NCBI GenBank assembly: GCA_039028795.1 | Contig: JBCCHJ010000006.1 | Coordinates: 62,001-126,000 of the forward strand | Length of the DNA stretch: 64,000 nucleotides | From: Thermohalobaculum sp039028795 | Lineage (GTDB): Bacteria; Pseudomonadota; Alphaproteobacteria; Rhodobacterales; Rhodobacteraceae | Direction of reading: 5' to 3' | In this document: positions 55,540 through 64,000 of the stretch, in pieces | Numbering within the stretch: the first letter of the stretch is position 1 | How the letters are laid out: the number at the start of each line of letters is the position of its first letter | The notes under the pieces: model-generated | Database searches by the model: none | The model's input: only the letters and a program-made list of their open reading frames with translations | Told to the model about the DNA's origin: nothing | Position numbers and translations under genes: made by a program

Positions 55540-56006
55540 CCGGCCCTGCGGGAGTCGGACTCTTCCGCTTCCGAACTGGCCGAAAGGTTCTGTTTTATCC
55601 GCGTCAATGTCTGATGGAACCGGGCCTGGGCGACTTCATCGATACCGTCCATCGCCGTGGCCATTGTCTGCGACGCCAGATCCTCCATCTTGTCCAAGGT
55701 CGGTCGGGCTTCGTCGGTGAGGTAAAGCAACCATGCCCGGCGGTCAGATGGGTCTGGGCGCCGTTCCAGCCACCCATCGCGTTCCAGATTGTCGATGTGT
55801 CGGCCTAAGGTGACCGTATCCAGTTCCAGAATATCGGCAAGCCCGGACTGATTGAGGCCTTCGCGTCCGGCCAAATGAACCAGAACACGCCATTGCGCCC
55901 GGGTCAGGCCCATCGCCTGAGCCCGTTCATCAAACCAGGCGCGCATCATCCGAGATACATCGTGGATCAAGAAACCCACATTTGCATTGGGATCCAGTGT
56001 GGACAT
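55536..56006 (-). CDS. MarR family transcriptional regulator
   Basis: A 156-residue dimeric winged-helix repressor. The recognition region is GLNQSGLADILELDTVTLGRHIDNLERDGWLERRPDP(abbreviated: helix-turn-helix about 55-100), with DRRAWLLYLTDEA forming the wing. It is the first gene of marR-emrA-emrB. A perfect palindrome ends one base before its ATG, so it probably represses its own operon and is released by a drug-like ligand. No Shine-Dalgarno is visible; the transcript may be leaderless. Confidence 0.9.
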   Translation of the reverse strand: MSTLDPNANVGFLIHDVSRMMRAWFDERAQAMGLTRAQWRVLVHLAGREGLNQSGLADILELDTVTLGRHIDNLERDGWLERRPDPSDRRAWLLYLTDEARPTLDKMEDLASQTMATAMDGIDEVAQARFHQTLTRIKQNLSASSEAEESDSRRAG

Positions 56007-56036
56007 GCATGCTTATTATAAGCATGCTTATTATAT
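56007..56036. promoter_or_regulatory. marR-emrAB operator and overlapping promoter
   Basis: Nine-base arms GCATGCTTA and TAAGCATGC flank TTA (56007-56027). The 14-base unit GCATGCTTATTATA is repeated in tandem (56007 and 56022). On the minus strand each unit holds a TATAAT; the nearer one ends eight bases before the ATG, which suggests a start of transcription at the AUG. Confidence 0.72.
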
Positions 56037-56120
56037 GTCTACGTTTCGATGATCACAGGTGCGATACCTTCCTAAAATCCTAAATACTTTTCTTAGAATT
56101 CCAGCATAAGTAACTGAATA

Positions 56121-56879
56121 TTATTGTGTTTCTGCCTCATCATCAAAAATATCTGGAATGGTGTCCGTGGAATCTTCACCCGCGACCTGTGCGCGTCGCC
56201 GCTGCAAGTAGGCGGATCTTAACGTGACATAGCTGTCATCGGCTTCGTAGAGTACCTCGTCGATCAGCGCCGCATTACGATTTCTGGCATCGACGAAACC
56301 TAGTCCTGTCACTGTCGGCCCAAAGGCATCCCAAGCCAGGAATTGTCCGACATAGGTGGACGGGCTGAATGCACGGTCTACAAGGAACCCGGCGGAGTCA
56401 CGGACCGTGGTCGGGCCGACCAATGGCAGGACCAGATAACTGCCCTCACCCACGCCGTACCTGCCCAAGGTGATCCCAAAATCCGTACTTTGCCGGGGCA
56501 GCCCAAATTCTTTAGCAGGGTCCAACAAGCCACCGGCGCCGATGAAAGTGTTCAATGTCATCCTGCCAAGCGTTTCTGCGGATTTGGTGAAATCGCCCTG
56601 CAAAAGATAGTTGGCAAAATCACCAGGAAGTTCCAGGTGCGACAATCCGTTGCCGATCATATGCTGGAACAAAGCCGGCGTGACCAAGTCGTAGCCTTTC
56701 GCCACGGGTCGAATGATATAGAAATCGAGGCGTTTGTTTCCGTTGAGAAAGGCCCGGCTCGTCGGCTCGAACTTATCCGATGCTGCAAAGCCTGTTCGCG
56801 GCCCCGATGAACTACATGCCCCTATGACAGTGACGAGAGCACCCAAAGCCAACCACTTGACGAGATCACGCAATGCCAT
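56121..56879 (-). CDS. mlaA: MlaA/VacJ family outer-membrane lipoprotein
   Basis: Removes misplaced phospholipids from the outer leaflet of the outer membrane and passes them to the Mla shuttle. The 252-residue protein has a lipobox (VIGAC, cysteine 22), then the family blocks FEPTSRAFLNGNKRLDFYII, LGRMTLNTFIGAGGLLDPAKEFGL, DFGITLGRYGVGEGSYLVLP and VGPTTVRDSAG. The C-terminal acidic tail is variable. It diverges from hpnN, next to which stands an MlaC-like gene. Confidence 0.92.
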   Translation of the reverse strand: MALRDLVKWLALGALVTVIGACSSSGPRTGFAASDKFEPTSRAFLNGNKRLDFYIIRPVAKGYDLVTPALFQHMIGNGLSHLELPGDFANYLLQGDFTKSAETLGRMTLNTFIGAGGLLDPAKEFGLPRQSTDFGITLGRYGVGEGSYLVLPLVGPTTVRDSAGFLVDRAFSPSTYVGQFLAWDAFGPTVTGLGFVDARNRNAALIDEVLYEADDSYVTLRSAYLQRRRAQVAGEDSTDTIPDIFDDEAETQ

Positions 56880-57006
56880 CAGATGCTCCCGGGCTAAGCT
56901 GGGGTAATTTCCGGCGCATCACCCGAGCAGAAAGTTCTGTTCAGCATGAGTGTAGCGCTGGGGCCGTGATCTTGCCAGAGCAGTTGCGAAAAAGTCAGGA
57001 ATCTTG

Positions 57007-59580
57007 ATGGCGGATGGCCAGGCAAACTCTTCTGCGACCTTTCTGGATCGGGTGACCGCCGCGCTAATGAAGGCTGCGGCCGATGCTCCTAAACTAACTT
57101 TATTGGTTCTGGGCGCGCTACTGATCGCGGCTGCGTTTTCGATCACGCGACTGGGCGTTGACGCAGACAGCACCAAGATGCTGTCCCCTGATTTACCGGA
57201 CCAAAAACGCGCCCATGCCCTGAATGAAGCATTTCCCGATCTAAAGTCTACAATCCTGGTGGCAGTGACCGGTGCGCAACCGGACGCCGCCGACTTGGCG
57301 GTGGGATCGATCGTTGATGCACTTAAGGAACGGCCAGAGCTTGAGCGTGTCTTCGCGCCAGCGGTCGATCCCTATTTGGCGGCCCACGGGTTTTTGTATC
57401 GGGACGTTGCAGACGTGGCCGAAAGTTTCACTAGACTTTCGAAATCTGCGAACCTGCTGGCTACATTGCGGTCTGACCGGACACTTGATGGCTTTGCTGC
57501 GGCGATGGATGAAGCAACAAGATTGGCTGAAGGCGCCGAAATTGGGCCCGAGGCGCTGGATCGACTTTTTGCCGAAGCGGCAGCAACCTTCGAGGCTCAT
57601 AATGCCGACAGACCTTATGTTTTCGGCTGGAGCACAGTGCTGGACGAGGACAAATCCGGACAGACGACACGGTTGATCTCGATCCTGCCGAAGTTGGATA
57701 CAACCCGCCTAAGCCCTGCCAAACCGGCCTTGAGATCGATCGAAGAGGCGATAGCGACGCTGCCGGAGGATATCTCCGGTCCAGTTGATATCGGTATCAC
57801 GGGCGAACCCGCCTTGCGCGCCGAGGAAATGCAAAGCGTTCTGGCCACGATCGGAATTTCGTTGGCCGCTTCGCTGGTTTTGGTGGCACTTATCCTGAGA
57901 TTCGGCCTTGGCGCCTGGGGGCTGGCGGTCACCGCGCTGACCAGTCTGGTTATCAGCCTGGTTCTAACCACAGGATTCGCTGCGATTGCCGTTGGCACCC
58001 TAAACCTCGTTTCCGTTGCCTTTATCGTGCTGATGGTCGGGTTGGGCATTGATTTTGCCATCCACATCCTTGCTCATATTCAAGAGATGCGGCGGCATGG
58101 ATCGTCGGCTCACCAATCCGTCACTTTGACCGGCCAACGCACGGGCCTGGCCCTGGCACTCAGTGCGGTAACGACGTCGCTAGCCTTTCTGGCCTTTGCA
58201 TTCACCGATTTTGATGGGATGGCGCAATTGGGCCTGATCGGCGGCGCAGGGGTTGTGATATCGTTCCTGGTCGCTGCAACAGCGATCCCGGCTATTCTGG
58301 TCCTTCGACCGGGACTGATCGAAGAAACGGCCGCACCAACCCATGTTCCCCGTCTGCCGGAATGGGCGCCATTCGTTGTCATCGCTATTGGCTTAGCCGC
58401 AATCTGGCCCGCCAGTCTGGCGAGGTTCAGCGCTGATCCGATGGAATTGCGTGATCCAGGCGCAATGTCGGTCAGCACATTTCTGAAGCTGGCCGCGGAT
58501 CCGCAAATCACACCTTATCGCGCCAGCGTTCTGGTGGAGAACGCCGCCAAGGCCGGTCAGGCGGCGTCCGCCGCGCGTGACCTGTCCCGGGTTGGCCGTG
58601 CCCTGACTTTCGGTGACCTTGTACCGGATGATCAGGACAGGAAACTTGATTTGTTAGACTTGGCCTATGCCTCGATCGACCATGCGGTTGCGGGACAACC
58701 TACGGCAATTCTGTCGGATGCAGAGGCACCACCGGACCGCCTGGCAGCATTGTCTGACCGGTTGAGCAAAGTCGAGGGTATGAGCCAGCGTCTGCATCGG
58801 GCCATCGAAAACTACAGGGAAAACAGGTCAGACACCGAAGACAAGAAAATAGAAGAAAGTCTTTTTCAGGCGCTTCCACTGATGTTCCAGCGCTTAAGTT
58901 GGATGCTGAACGCGGACTTCGTCAGCAGGGAAACTCTGCCGCCGGCTTTGGCCGAAAGATATCTGACCGATGATGGCACCTATCGCGTAGAGATTCTGCC
59001 AGCGCAGGATCTTAGCGACCCGTTCATCGCTCAGGCATTTGCCGAAGATGTTATCGAGGCCGTTCCTGAGGCGGCAGGCGGCCCCGTGCAGCTGGCCGCT
59101 GCCGCCCGCACAGTGGCGGCGGCCATGCTGCAAGCAACACTGCTGGCCGCAGTTATGACTGGACTGTTGGCGCTGCTGGCGACACGGCGTCTGATCGATG
59201 CATTGGCGATCCTGCTGCCGCTATCGATTGCCGGTTTTATCACCGCAGCAGCGAGTGCGCTGCTGGGATTGCCGTTCAACTATGCCAACGTGATCGTCCT
59301 GCCGCTGATGATCGGCATCGGTGTCGACAGCGGCATTCATATCGCGATGCGGGAACGGCGCGCCCCGGGGGCGGTCTTCGCGACGTCCACCCCACGTGCG
59401 GTTGTTGTCTCTGCGGCAACCACCGTCGCTGCCTTCGGAACGCTGGCCTTTAGCGACCATCGCGGAACAGCGAGCATGGGGATGCTTCTGGCCATCTCCA
59501 TGATGGCCACAGTGATATGCGTTCTTACTCTGACACCGTCATTGATCAGATGGGCAAGTGGATCAAAAACTGCGGCGTGA
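57007..59580 (+). CDS. hpnN: Hopanoid-associated RND transporter HpnN
   Basis: An 857-residue MMPL/RND-type membrane protein proposed to move hopanoids to the outer membrane. It shows two transmembrane sets with a large periplasmic loop after the first helix of each (helices about 32-52 and clusters near 280-440 and 710-850). The motif GLGIDFAIHIL occurs in the first half and its match GIGVDSGIHIAMR in the second, carrying the RND proton-path residues. ATG 57007 has AGGA upstream. Confidence 0.88.
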   Translation: MADGQANSSATFLDRVTAALMKAAADAPKLTLLVLGALLIAAAFSITRLGVDADSTKMLSPDLPDQKRAHALNEAFPDLKSTILVAVTGAQPDAADLAVGSIVDALKERPELERVFAPAVDPYLAAHGFLYRDVADVAESFTRLSKSANLLATLRSDRTLDGFAAAMDEATRLAEGAEIGPEALDRLFAEAAATFEAHNADRPYVFGWSTVLDEDKSGQTTRLISILPKLDTTRLSPAKPALRSIEEAIATLPEDISGPVDIGITGEPALRAEEMQSVLATIGISLAASLVLVALILRFGLGAWGLAVTALTSLVISLVLTTGFAAIAVGTLNLVSVAFIVLMVGLGIDFAIHILAHIQEMRRHGSSAHQSVTLTGQRTGLALALSAVTTSLAFLAFAFTDFDGMAQLGLIGGAGVVISFLVAATAIPAILVLRPGLIEETAAPTHVPRLPEWAPFVVIAIGLAAIWPASLARFSADPMELRDPGAMSVSTFLKLAADPQITPYRASVLVENAAKAGQAASAARDLSRVGRALTFGDLVPDDQDRKLDLLDLAYASIDHAVAGQPTAILSDAEAPPDRLAALSDRLSKVEGMSQRLHRAIENYRENRSDTEDKKIEESLFQALPLMFQRLSWMLNADFVSRETLPPALAERYLTDDGTYRVEILPAQDLSDPFIAQAFAEDVIEAVPEAAGGPVQLAAAARTVAAAMLQATLLAAVMTGLLALLATRRLIDALAILLPLSIAGFITAAASALLGLPFNYANVIVLPLMIGIGVDSGIHIAMRERRAPGAVFATSTPRAVVVSAATTVAAFGTLAFSDHRGTASMGMLLAISMMATVICVLTLTPSLIRWASGSKTAA

Positions 59581-59675
59581 AGAGCACAATCTGCTCACGA
59601 TTTCGCAAGGGTCTCGACGGAAAATACAAGCTGGACCATTATACCAGCAATACAGGCAACGCAGGTAAGCTGCTC

Positions 59676-60251
59676 ATGATGCTCAAACGCTTGATTTTCG
59701 GGGCTTTTGCCCTGCTGATGACCGTACAACCTAGCTTCGCGAACGATCGCCAAGCCAGGGCAGTATCCGTCGTTGAGGTTTTGCTGACTGATGCTCACCG
59801 GGCACAGGTCAGCAACACAAACGCAACAGCATTGCGCGGGGCTGTGTCCAGCGCGTTTGCTTTCGATATCTGGGAGAGGTTTTTAATCGAGGATCATGCT
59901 GAGAAATTCTCATCAGATCAGCGTCAACAGTTTACCTCTATGCTGCCGGGGTTTCTGGCAAATCTTTACAACGAACAGTTCGGGCGCGGCCTGAACCAAG
60001 CGCCAGTCTTGGGCCAGCCGCGCAAGGTTCGCCGCGATACAATGGTCGCCTCGCAGTTCCCGCGCAACAAAGGCGGGAACCTGAAGGTCGAATGGCGGGT
60101 GCGTGATTTGCCCGACCGTGGCAGCCGTGTGATCGACGTGATGGTCGGCGGGACCTCTTTCCTGTTATTAAAGCGGGAAGAGTTCGGCAACATCATCACC
60201 AGGGATGGCGCTGAAGGGCTGTTGGCCTACATGCGCGAAAATTCGCTGTAG
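59676..60251 (+). CDS. hpnM: MlaC/Ttg2D-like periplasmic protein, HpnM type
   Basis: A 191-residue lipid-binding shuttle. It has a signal peptide (cleaved near SFA), then the MlaC fold with FTSMLPGFLANLYNEQFGRGL and the conserved C-terminal strand DVMVGGTSFLLLKREEF (usually 'GiSlv..yR.eF'). It starts 95 bases after hpnN ends. ATG 59676 (or the adjacent 59679) fits AGGTAAG upstream and gives a good signal peptide. The hopanoid setting favours HpnM over general phospholipid MlaC. Confidence 0.82.
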   Translation: MMLKRLIFGAFALLMTVQPSFANDRQARAVSVVEVLLTDAHRAQVSNTNATALRGAVSSAFAFDIWERFLIEDHAEKFSSDQRQQFTSMLPGFLANLYNEQFGRGLNQAPVLGQPRKVRRDTMVASQFPRNKGGNLKVEWRVRDLPDRGSRVIDVMVGGTSFLLLKREEFGNIITRDGAEGLLAYMRENSL

Positions 60252-60272
60252 CCACGCAATTCATGGATCGAG

Positions 60273-60299
60273 GCCCCGCGGTACAGCGGGCTTCTTCGA
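60273..60299 (+). terminator. Probable terminator or hairpin after hpnM
   Basis: GCCCCGC pairs with GCGGGC (one bulged C) around GGTACA, followed by TTCTTC. Confidence 0.45.
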
Positions 60300-60447
60300 G
60301 ACAGATAATCATTCCAAGCCACGGGAATGTGACAGTTTTACCCGACCTTTGACTATGGCTTGCCTTGACCCATACCCTGGGCCTGATATCTTCTGATTGT
60401 GCAGCGCAAAAGCATATGCGTCACAGTGGGACAGGAGAACAGAGCAG

Positions 60448-61569
60448 ATGGGCGTCCCCTTTCGGCAGCAATTTGACATCGGCCTCTACATTGCGAAGCA
60501 GAAGCTAAAGGGGAACAAGCGCTATCCGCTTGTCCTGATGCTGGAGCCATTGTTCAAATGCAATCTGGCCTGCCCCGGTTGCGGGAAAATCGATTACCCG
60601 AACAAGATCCTGGGTCGGCGCCTTACACCGCAGGAATGCTGGGACGCTGCTGAGGAATGTGGTGCGCCCATGGTGGCGATCCCGGGTGGCGAGCCGCTGA
60701 TCCACAAGGAAATGCCAGAGATCGTCGCCGGTTTGGTCGAGCGCAAGAAATATGTCTCGCTTTGCACCAATGCGCTGCTGCTGGAAAAGAAGCTGAGATA
60801 CTTCGAACCTTCGCCCTACCTGTTCTTTTCCATCCACCTGGACGGTCTGAAAGAACACCACGACAAAGCGGTGAACCAAAAGGGCGTGTTTGATCGTGCG
60901 GTCAAGGCCATCAAGGCCGCGCAGAACGCGGGCTTCAAAACCAATGTGAACGCGACGATCTTCGATGGATACCCAGCCGACGAACTGGCCGATTTCCTGG
61001 ACTATGCGACGGCCATGGGCACTGGGATCACAATCTCACCAGGCTTTGCCTACGAACGCGCGCCTGATCAGGAACACTTCCTGAACCGGCAAAAAACCAA
61101 AACGTTCTTCCGCAACGTCTGGCAGATCGGAAAGGATCGAGGATCAAAGTGGGATCTTTCCCATTCGCCAGTGTTTCTGGACTTCCTGCTCGGCAATCAG
61201 GAAATGATGTGCAGCCCATGGGGTATGCCAACGCGCAACGTCTTTGGTTGGCAGAAGCCATGTTATCTGTTGGGCGAAGGCTATGCGCGAACGTATCAGG
61301 AGCTTATGGAAACAACCGATTGGGACAAATACGGCACGGGCAACTATGAGAAATGCTCGGACTGCATGGCCCATTGCGGCTATGAACCCACATCGGCAAA
61401 CATCGCTTTTTCCAACCCTTTGAAGATGCTGAAACTGGCTATTCGCGGTTTGAAGACCAAAGGGCCGATGGCACCAGAGATCGATTTGACCACAGCGCGT
61501 CCTTCAGAAGAGCATCACGAGCGGCTTGTCGCACAAGAGATGCAAAAGCTGGAAAAAGACGCGGCCTGA
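60448..61569 (+). CDS. hpnH: Adenosyl hopene transferase HpnH (radical SAM)
   Basis: Adds the 5'-deoxyadenosyl group of SAM to the hopene skeleton, the first step to extended C35 hopanoids. The 373-residue protein carries the radical-SAM cluster CNLACPGCGKI (C-x3-C-x2-C, about 28-36) and the family GGEPLIHKEMPE segment; further cysteines occur in the C-terminal region (MMCSPWGMPTRN, CSDCMAHCGYEP). ATG 60448 has AGGAGA upstream and matches the family N-terminus MGVPFRQQ. Confidence 0.94.
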   Translation: MGVPFRQQFDIGLYIAKQKLKGNKRYPLVLMLEPLFKCNLACPGCGKIDYPNKILGRRLTPQECWDAAEECGAPMVAIPGGEPLIHKEMPEIVAGLVERKKYVSLCTNALLLEKKLRYFEPSPYLFFSIHLDGLKEHHDKAVNQKGVFDRAVKAIKAAQNAGFKTNVNATIFDGYPADELADFLDYATAMGTGITISPGFAYERAPDQEHFLNRQKTKTFFRNVWQIGKDRGSKWDLSHSPVFLDFLLGNQEMMCSPWGMPTRNVFGWQKPCYLLGEGYARTYQELMETTDWDKYGTGNYEKCSDCMAHCGYEPTSANIAFSNPLKMLKLAIRGLKTKGPMAPEIDLTTARPSEEHHERLVAQEMQKLEKDAA

Positions 61570-61574
61570 TCAGG

Positions 61575-61592
61575 CCGGGTCAAGCGACCCGG
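61575..61592. repeat. Short palindromic repeat, copy 2
   Basis: CCGGGTC-AAGC-GACCCGG lies between the convergent hpnH and hpnG genes. With its flanks (GGTCTAC) it matches the element after bdhA at 22141-22160. It may serve as a bidirectional transcript end. Confidence 0.55.
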
Positions 61593-61593
61593 T

Positions 61594-62241
61594 CTACCCG
61601 TTCACATACTCCGAGATCAGTTCTTTTGCGCCGCGTAACGTTGCCAAGGCGGCATCGCTATCGCGCTTCGCCGCCAACAACGCAGAAAGCTGCCAAGACC
61701 GTCTGATCAAGCCCAATAGTACCCGTCCAATCATAGGCCTCCCATCAGTACCGAGGGCTGTTGCTGCCAGTGTCGGCAGAGCCCGGTCCGCCGGATCGGA
61801 AATGGCCCGGATGATCTTTAGATCCAGCTCCCTTTCCATGGCTACCTGAGCGAGACGATGCGTTTCCATGTCGACTGCGGCCGCACCAGTCCCTTGCCGC
61901 AGCACGAGTTTTTCTGCGGGAGAGGCCACGACCGCATCGGATCCGGCGATAAGACCGGTCGAGTAGGGCTGGGTTCTGAAGCTGATTTGCGATCCGTCCG
62001 GATGGGAGACGCAGTCCGGCTGTATCAGCGTTCCAGGCTTCAAGTCAGCGGCCAAGCCACCGGCCAGCCCCCAACTGACCAAGACCTTCGCGCCTTGGTC
62101 CGCGGCTTCCAGCGCCAATGCCTCGGCCCGGTCAGGCTGGGCGCCAGATATGCCGATGAACACTCGGGGATCGTCCCGCCACTGTCCCAGCGCGGCAGCT
62201 TCTGCCTCCATGCCGCATATCACACCGATCCTGATTTTCAT
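61594..62241 (-). CDS. hpnG: Hopanoid-associated nucleosidase/phosphorylase HpnG
   Basis: Removes adenine from adenosylhopane to give ribosylhopane. The 215-residue protein has the nucleoside phosphorylase fold: IGVICGMEAEAAALG at the N-terminus, VSWGLAGGLAADLKPG with the base-proximal loop, and AAAVDMETHRLAQVA with the catalytic glutamate motif (MET). It is convergent with hpnH and lies just downstream of the cyclase on the same strand (85 bases). Other phosphorylases share the fold, but the context fixes the call. Confidence 0.9.
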   Translation of the reverse strand: MKIRIGVICGMEAEAAALGQWRDDPRVFIGISGAQPDRAEALALEAADQGAKVLVSWGLAGGLAADLKPGTLIQPDCVSHPDGSQISFRTQPYSTGLIAGSDAVVASPAEKLVLRQGTGAAAVDMETHRLAQVAMERELDLKIIRAISDPADRALPTLAATALGTDGRPMIGRVLLGLIRRSWQLSALLAAKRDSDAALATLRGAKELISEYVNG

Positions 62242-62326
62242 TTAGAAGAGTCGTTTTTAGATGACCCCATTCGCCCGTGCGTCAGATGCCAACAATGGTA
62301 GAATGTCCTGCCGAGCAGGAAGGGCT

Positions 62327-64000
62327 TCAAATACCCCACCTGACTTCTCGATCATTGGAAGCCATCAGGTTCTGATAACGCCCCAGGGCCCATAAGGGGA
62401 AGAACGCAGCATAGCCGTGGTATTTCAGATAAAATACCTTGGGAAAGCCCGTCCCTGTAAAATGAGCCTCTTCCCAACGCACGCCTTCGCGAGGTGCTTC
62501 ATCCAGCCAGCGCACGCCGGACGACACAGCATCAGAATCCACTTCGCCCGCTGACATCAGACCTAAAAGAGCCCAAGCTGTTTGCGAGGCTGTCGAGGTT
62601 TTTGCATGGCCTGCCCCCCAGTCCTCGTAAGTCTCCAACCCTTCGCCCCAACCACCATCTGCACGCTGCCTTGCTTTCAGCCAATCCACGGCTTTGCGGA
62701 TGTAGGGCGCTTGCATGTCTTCGCCCGCACCCTTTAGGGCGACCAGGGCTGACCAGGTCCCATAGACATAGTTCGCGCCCCAGCGCCCGAACCATGACCC
62801 GTCGTCTTCTTGTTCCCGTTTGATGAAACCGATGCCGCGGGAAATATTGTCAGCAAATCTATCCTGGTCCACCTGAGCCAGGCATCCAACGCACCGTGCG
62901 GTCACATCCACAGTCGGTGGGTCAAGCAGCGCGCCGTGATCTGCAAATGGAATTGAGTTCAGATAGTAGTGCTCGTTCTCTGGGTCGAACGCGCCCCAAC
63001 CACCATTCTTCGATTGCATCCCCGCCAGCCATTCACAGGCCCGGTCGATATTTTCTGTGTACCGTTCGGGATCCGCCCGGTGCATGGCCAGTGCCACCAC
63101 GGCCGTGTCGTCCACGTCTGGATAGTCTGGATTTTCATACTGGAACGCCCAGCCTCCGGGTCGAAGACCCGGTCGCCGCACAGCCCAATCACCGACATGG
63201 TCGAGGATCTGCTTAGAGGCCAGCCAATCCAAGGACCGGATCAGGCGTGGGTCATCTGCATCCCCAGCCTCCAAAAACGCATGTGCCGCCAAAGACGTGT
63301 CCCAAACCGGAGAGAAACATGGCTGGAAATAGAGATCATCGCCGCGCTCGGTCATCAGTTTTTCCACTGCGCCACGCGCGGTGACCATTTGCGGGTGGTC
63401 ATCCGCATAACCCAGAATGCGGAACATCATCACCGCATTGGCCATGGCGGGGTAAATTGCCCCTAGTCCATCTTCCCCATTTAGATGGCTAATGGTGAAT
63501 TCTTCGGCAGCTTTCATGGCCTTGGCACGTGCGCCCTTGGGAAGCCAAGGCTCGACCAAGCGCAGACCTTTGTCCAACTGCAGAAACAGATCGCCGATCC
63601 GGCTGCCGGTCGGATTGATGTTATAAACTTTATGTTCTTCCGGCGGGGTCACGAACAGTTCGCGAATATCGCGGCCGGTTGGATTTTCTCCCTGTGCCCG
63701 CCTTGCATATAGCACCAGAAGAGGCGTCAGCACCGTTCGTGACCAATAGGCGATCTTGGACATGTGAAACGGAAACCAGCGTGGCAGCAGCATGCACTCC
63801 ACAGGCATAACGGGCACGGCGCGCCACGGGACCTGACCGAACAATGCCATGGAAATCCGTGTGAAGACATTGGCCGTGGCCGCACCGCCTTGCGAGAGTA
63901 CCCAGGATCGCGCACGTCTCATATGCGGGGCATCAGGGTCATCACCAATCAGTTTCAGCGCCCAGTACCCTTTGACCGAGGCAGATATGTTTCCCATTCC
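62327..64000 (-). CDS. shc: Squalene-hopene cyclase (N-terminus outside the window)
   Basis: Cyclises squalene to hopene, the first dedicated step of hopanoid synthesis, at the inner membrane. The open frame runs off the end of the window; about 558 residues are present and roughly 100-130 are missing. The acid motif is in DYPDVDDTAVVAL (DxDD). QW repeats are visible: KNGGWGAFD, DGSWFGRWG and DGGWGEGLE. The missing part and any further hpn genes lie beyond 64000. Confidence 0.95.
   Translation of the reverse strand, partial: GMGNISASVKGYWALKLIGDDPDAPHMRRARSWVLSQGGAATANVFTRISMALFGQVPWRAVPVMPVECMLLPRWFPFHMSKIAYWSRTVLTPLLVLYARRAQGENPTGRDIRELFVTPPEEHKVYNINPTGSRIGDLFLQLDKGLRLVEPWLPKGARAKAMKAAEEFTISHLNGEDGLGAIYPAMANAVMMFRILGYADDHPQMVTARGAVEKLMTERGDDLYFQPCFSPVWDTSLAAHAFLEAGDADDPRLIRSLDWLASKQILDHVGDWAVRRPGLRPGGWAFQYENPDYPDVDDTAVVALAMHRADPERYTENIDRACEWLAGMQSKNGGWGAFDPENEHYYLNSIPFADHGALLDPPTVDVTARCVGCLAQVDQDRFADNISRGIGFIKREQEDDGSWFGRWGANYVYGTWSALVALKGAGEDMQAPYIRKAVDWLKARQRADGGWGEGLETYEDWGAGHAKTSTASQTAWALLGLMSAGEVDSDAVSSGVRWLDEAPREGVRWEEAHFTGTGFPKVFYLKYHGYAAFFPLWALGRYQNLMASNDREVRWGI

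Overview
The window is about 58-60% GC by eye and reads as a chromosomal segment of a marine alphaproteobacterium, most likely Rhodobacterales (roseobacter group). This rests on gene content and order: the mreBCD-mrdA-rodA cell-shape operon, a TRAP transporter operon, a betaine-homocysteine methyltransferase next to sufE, several small sulfotransferase-like proteins, and a protein-rich layout with many ATGA, TAATG and GTGA overlaps. No rRNA, tRNA, transposase, phage or CRISPR locus was seen. The assignment is by recognition of protein families only; no search was run.

Layout. 0-11 kb: the end of a rhomboid protease, betaine-homocysteine methyltransferase, sufE, a lipoprotein, RNase D, an orphan ParA, an OmpA/glycine-zipper lipoprotein, a CPBP protease, then leuA behind a leucine-rich leader peptide, a HupE/UreJ-like protein, a secreted protein and a sulfotransferase. 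11-19 kb: mreB-mreC-mreD-mrdA-rodA, a 2-hydroxyacid dehydrogenase and a DUF502 membrane protein. 19-28.5 kb: an ABC solute-binding protein, a candidate small RNA, 3-hydroxybutyrate dehydrogenase, a patatin, an arsC-aqpS pair, a DsbA/FrnE protein, a glutathionyl-hydroquinone reductase and a proline-racemase-family enzyme. 28.5-34.8 kb: mfd, 3-hydroxyisobutyryl-CoA hydrolase and hemB.

34.8-42 kb is the most accessory-looking stretch. It holds a TIR-transmembrane-WD40 protein, a small membrane protein, a PQQ sugar dehydrogenase, a BCS1-like AAA+ ATPase and a second TIR protein with a polytopic membrane domain. Both TIR domains keep the W-x3-E glutamate typical of NAD-cleaving TIRs. This is the best candidate for an undescribed system, although joint function of the genes is inference. 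42-52.8 kb: a HisC-like aminotransferase, an LpxR-family outer membrane protein behind a very AT-rich region, a TRAP operon (P-Q-M), and a small glycan group (GT2, GT61, epimerase, CmcI-like protein). 52.9-56 kb: a marR-emrA-emrB drug-efflux operon with a palindromic operator. 56-64 kb: a hopanoid and outer-membrane-lipid block (mlaA, hpnN, hpnM, hpnH, hpnG, squalene-hopene cyclase), cut by the window end.

Small elements that gene callers may miss: a leaderless 25-residue leucine leader peptide (6101-6178), a 49-residue acidic ORF with a perfect Shine-Dalgarno (18980-19129, minus), a 57-residue ORF (28637-28810), a 14-codon twin-arginine ORF (38988-39032), and an sRNA-like double hairpin ending in a textbook terminator (about 21110-21193).
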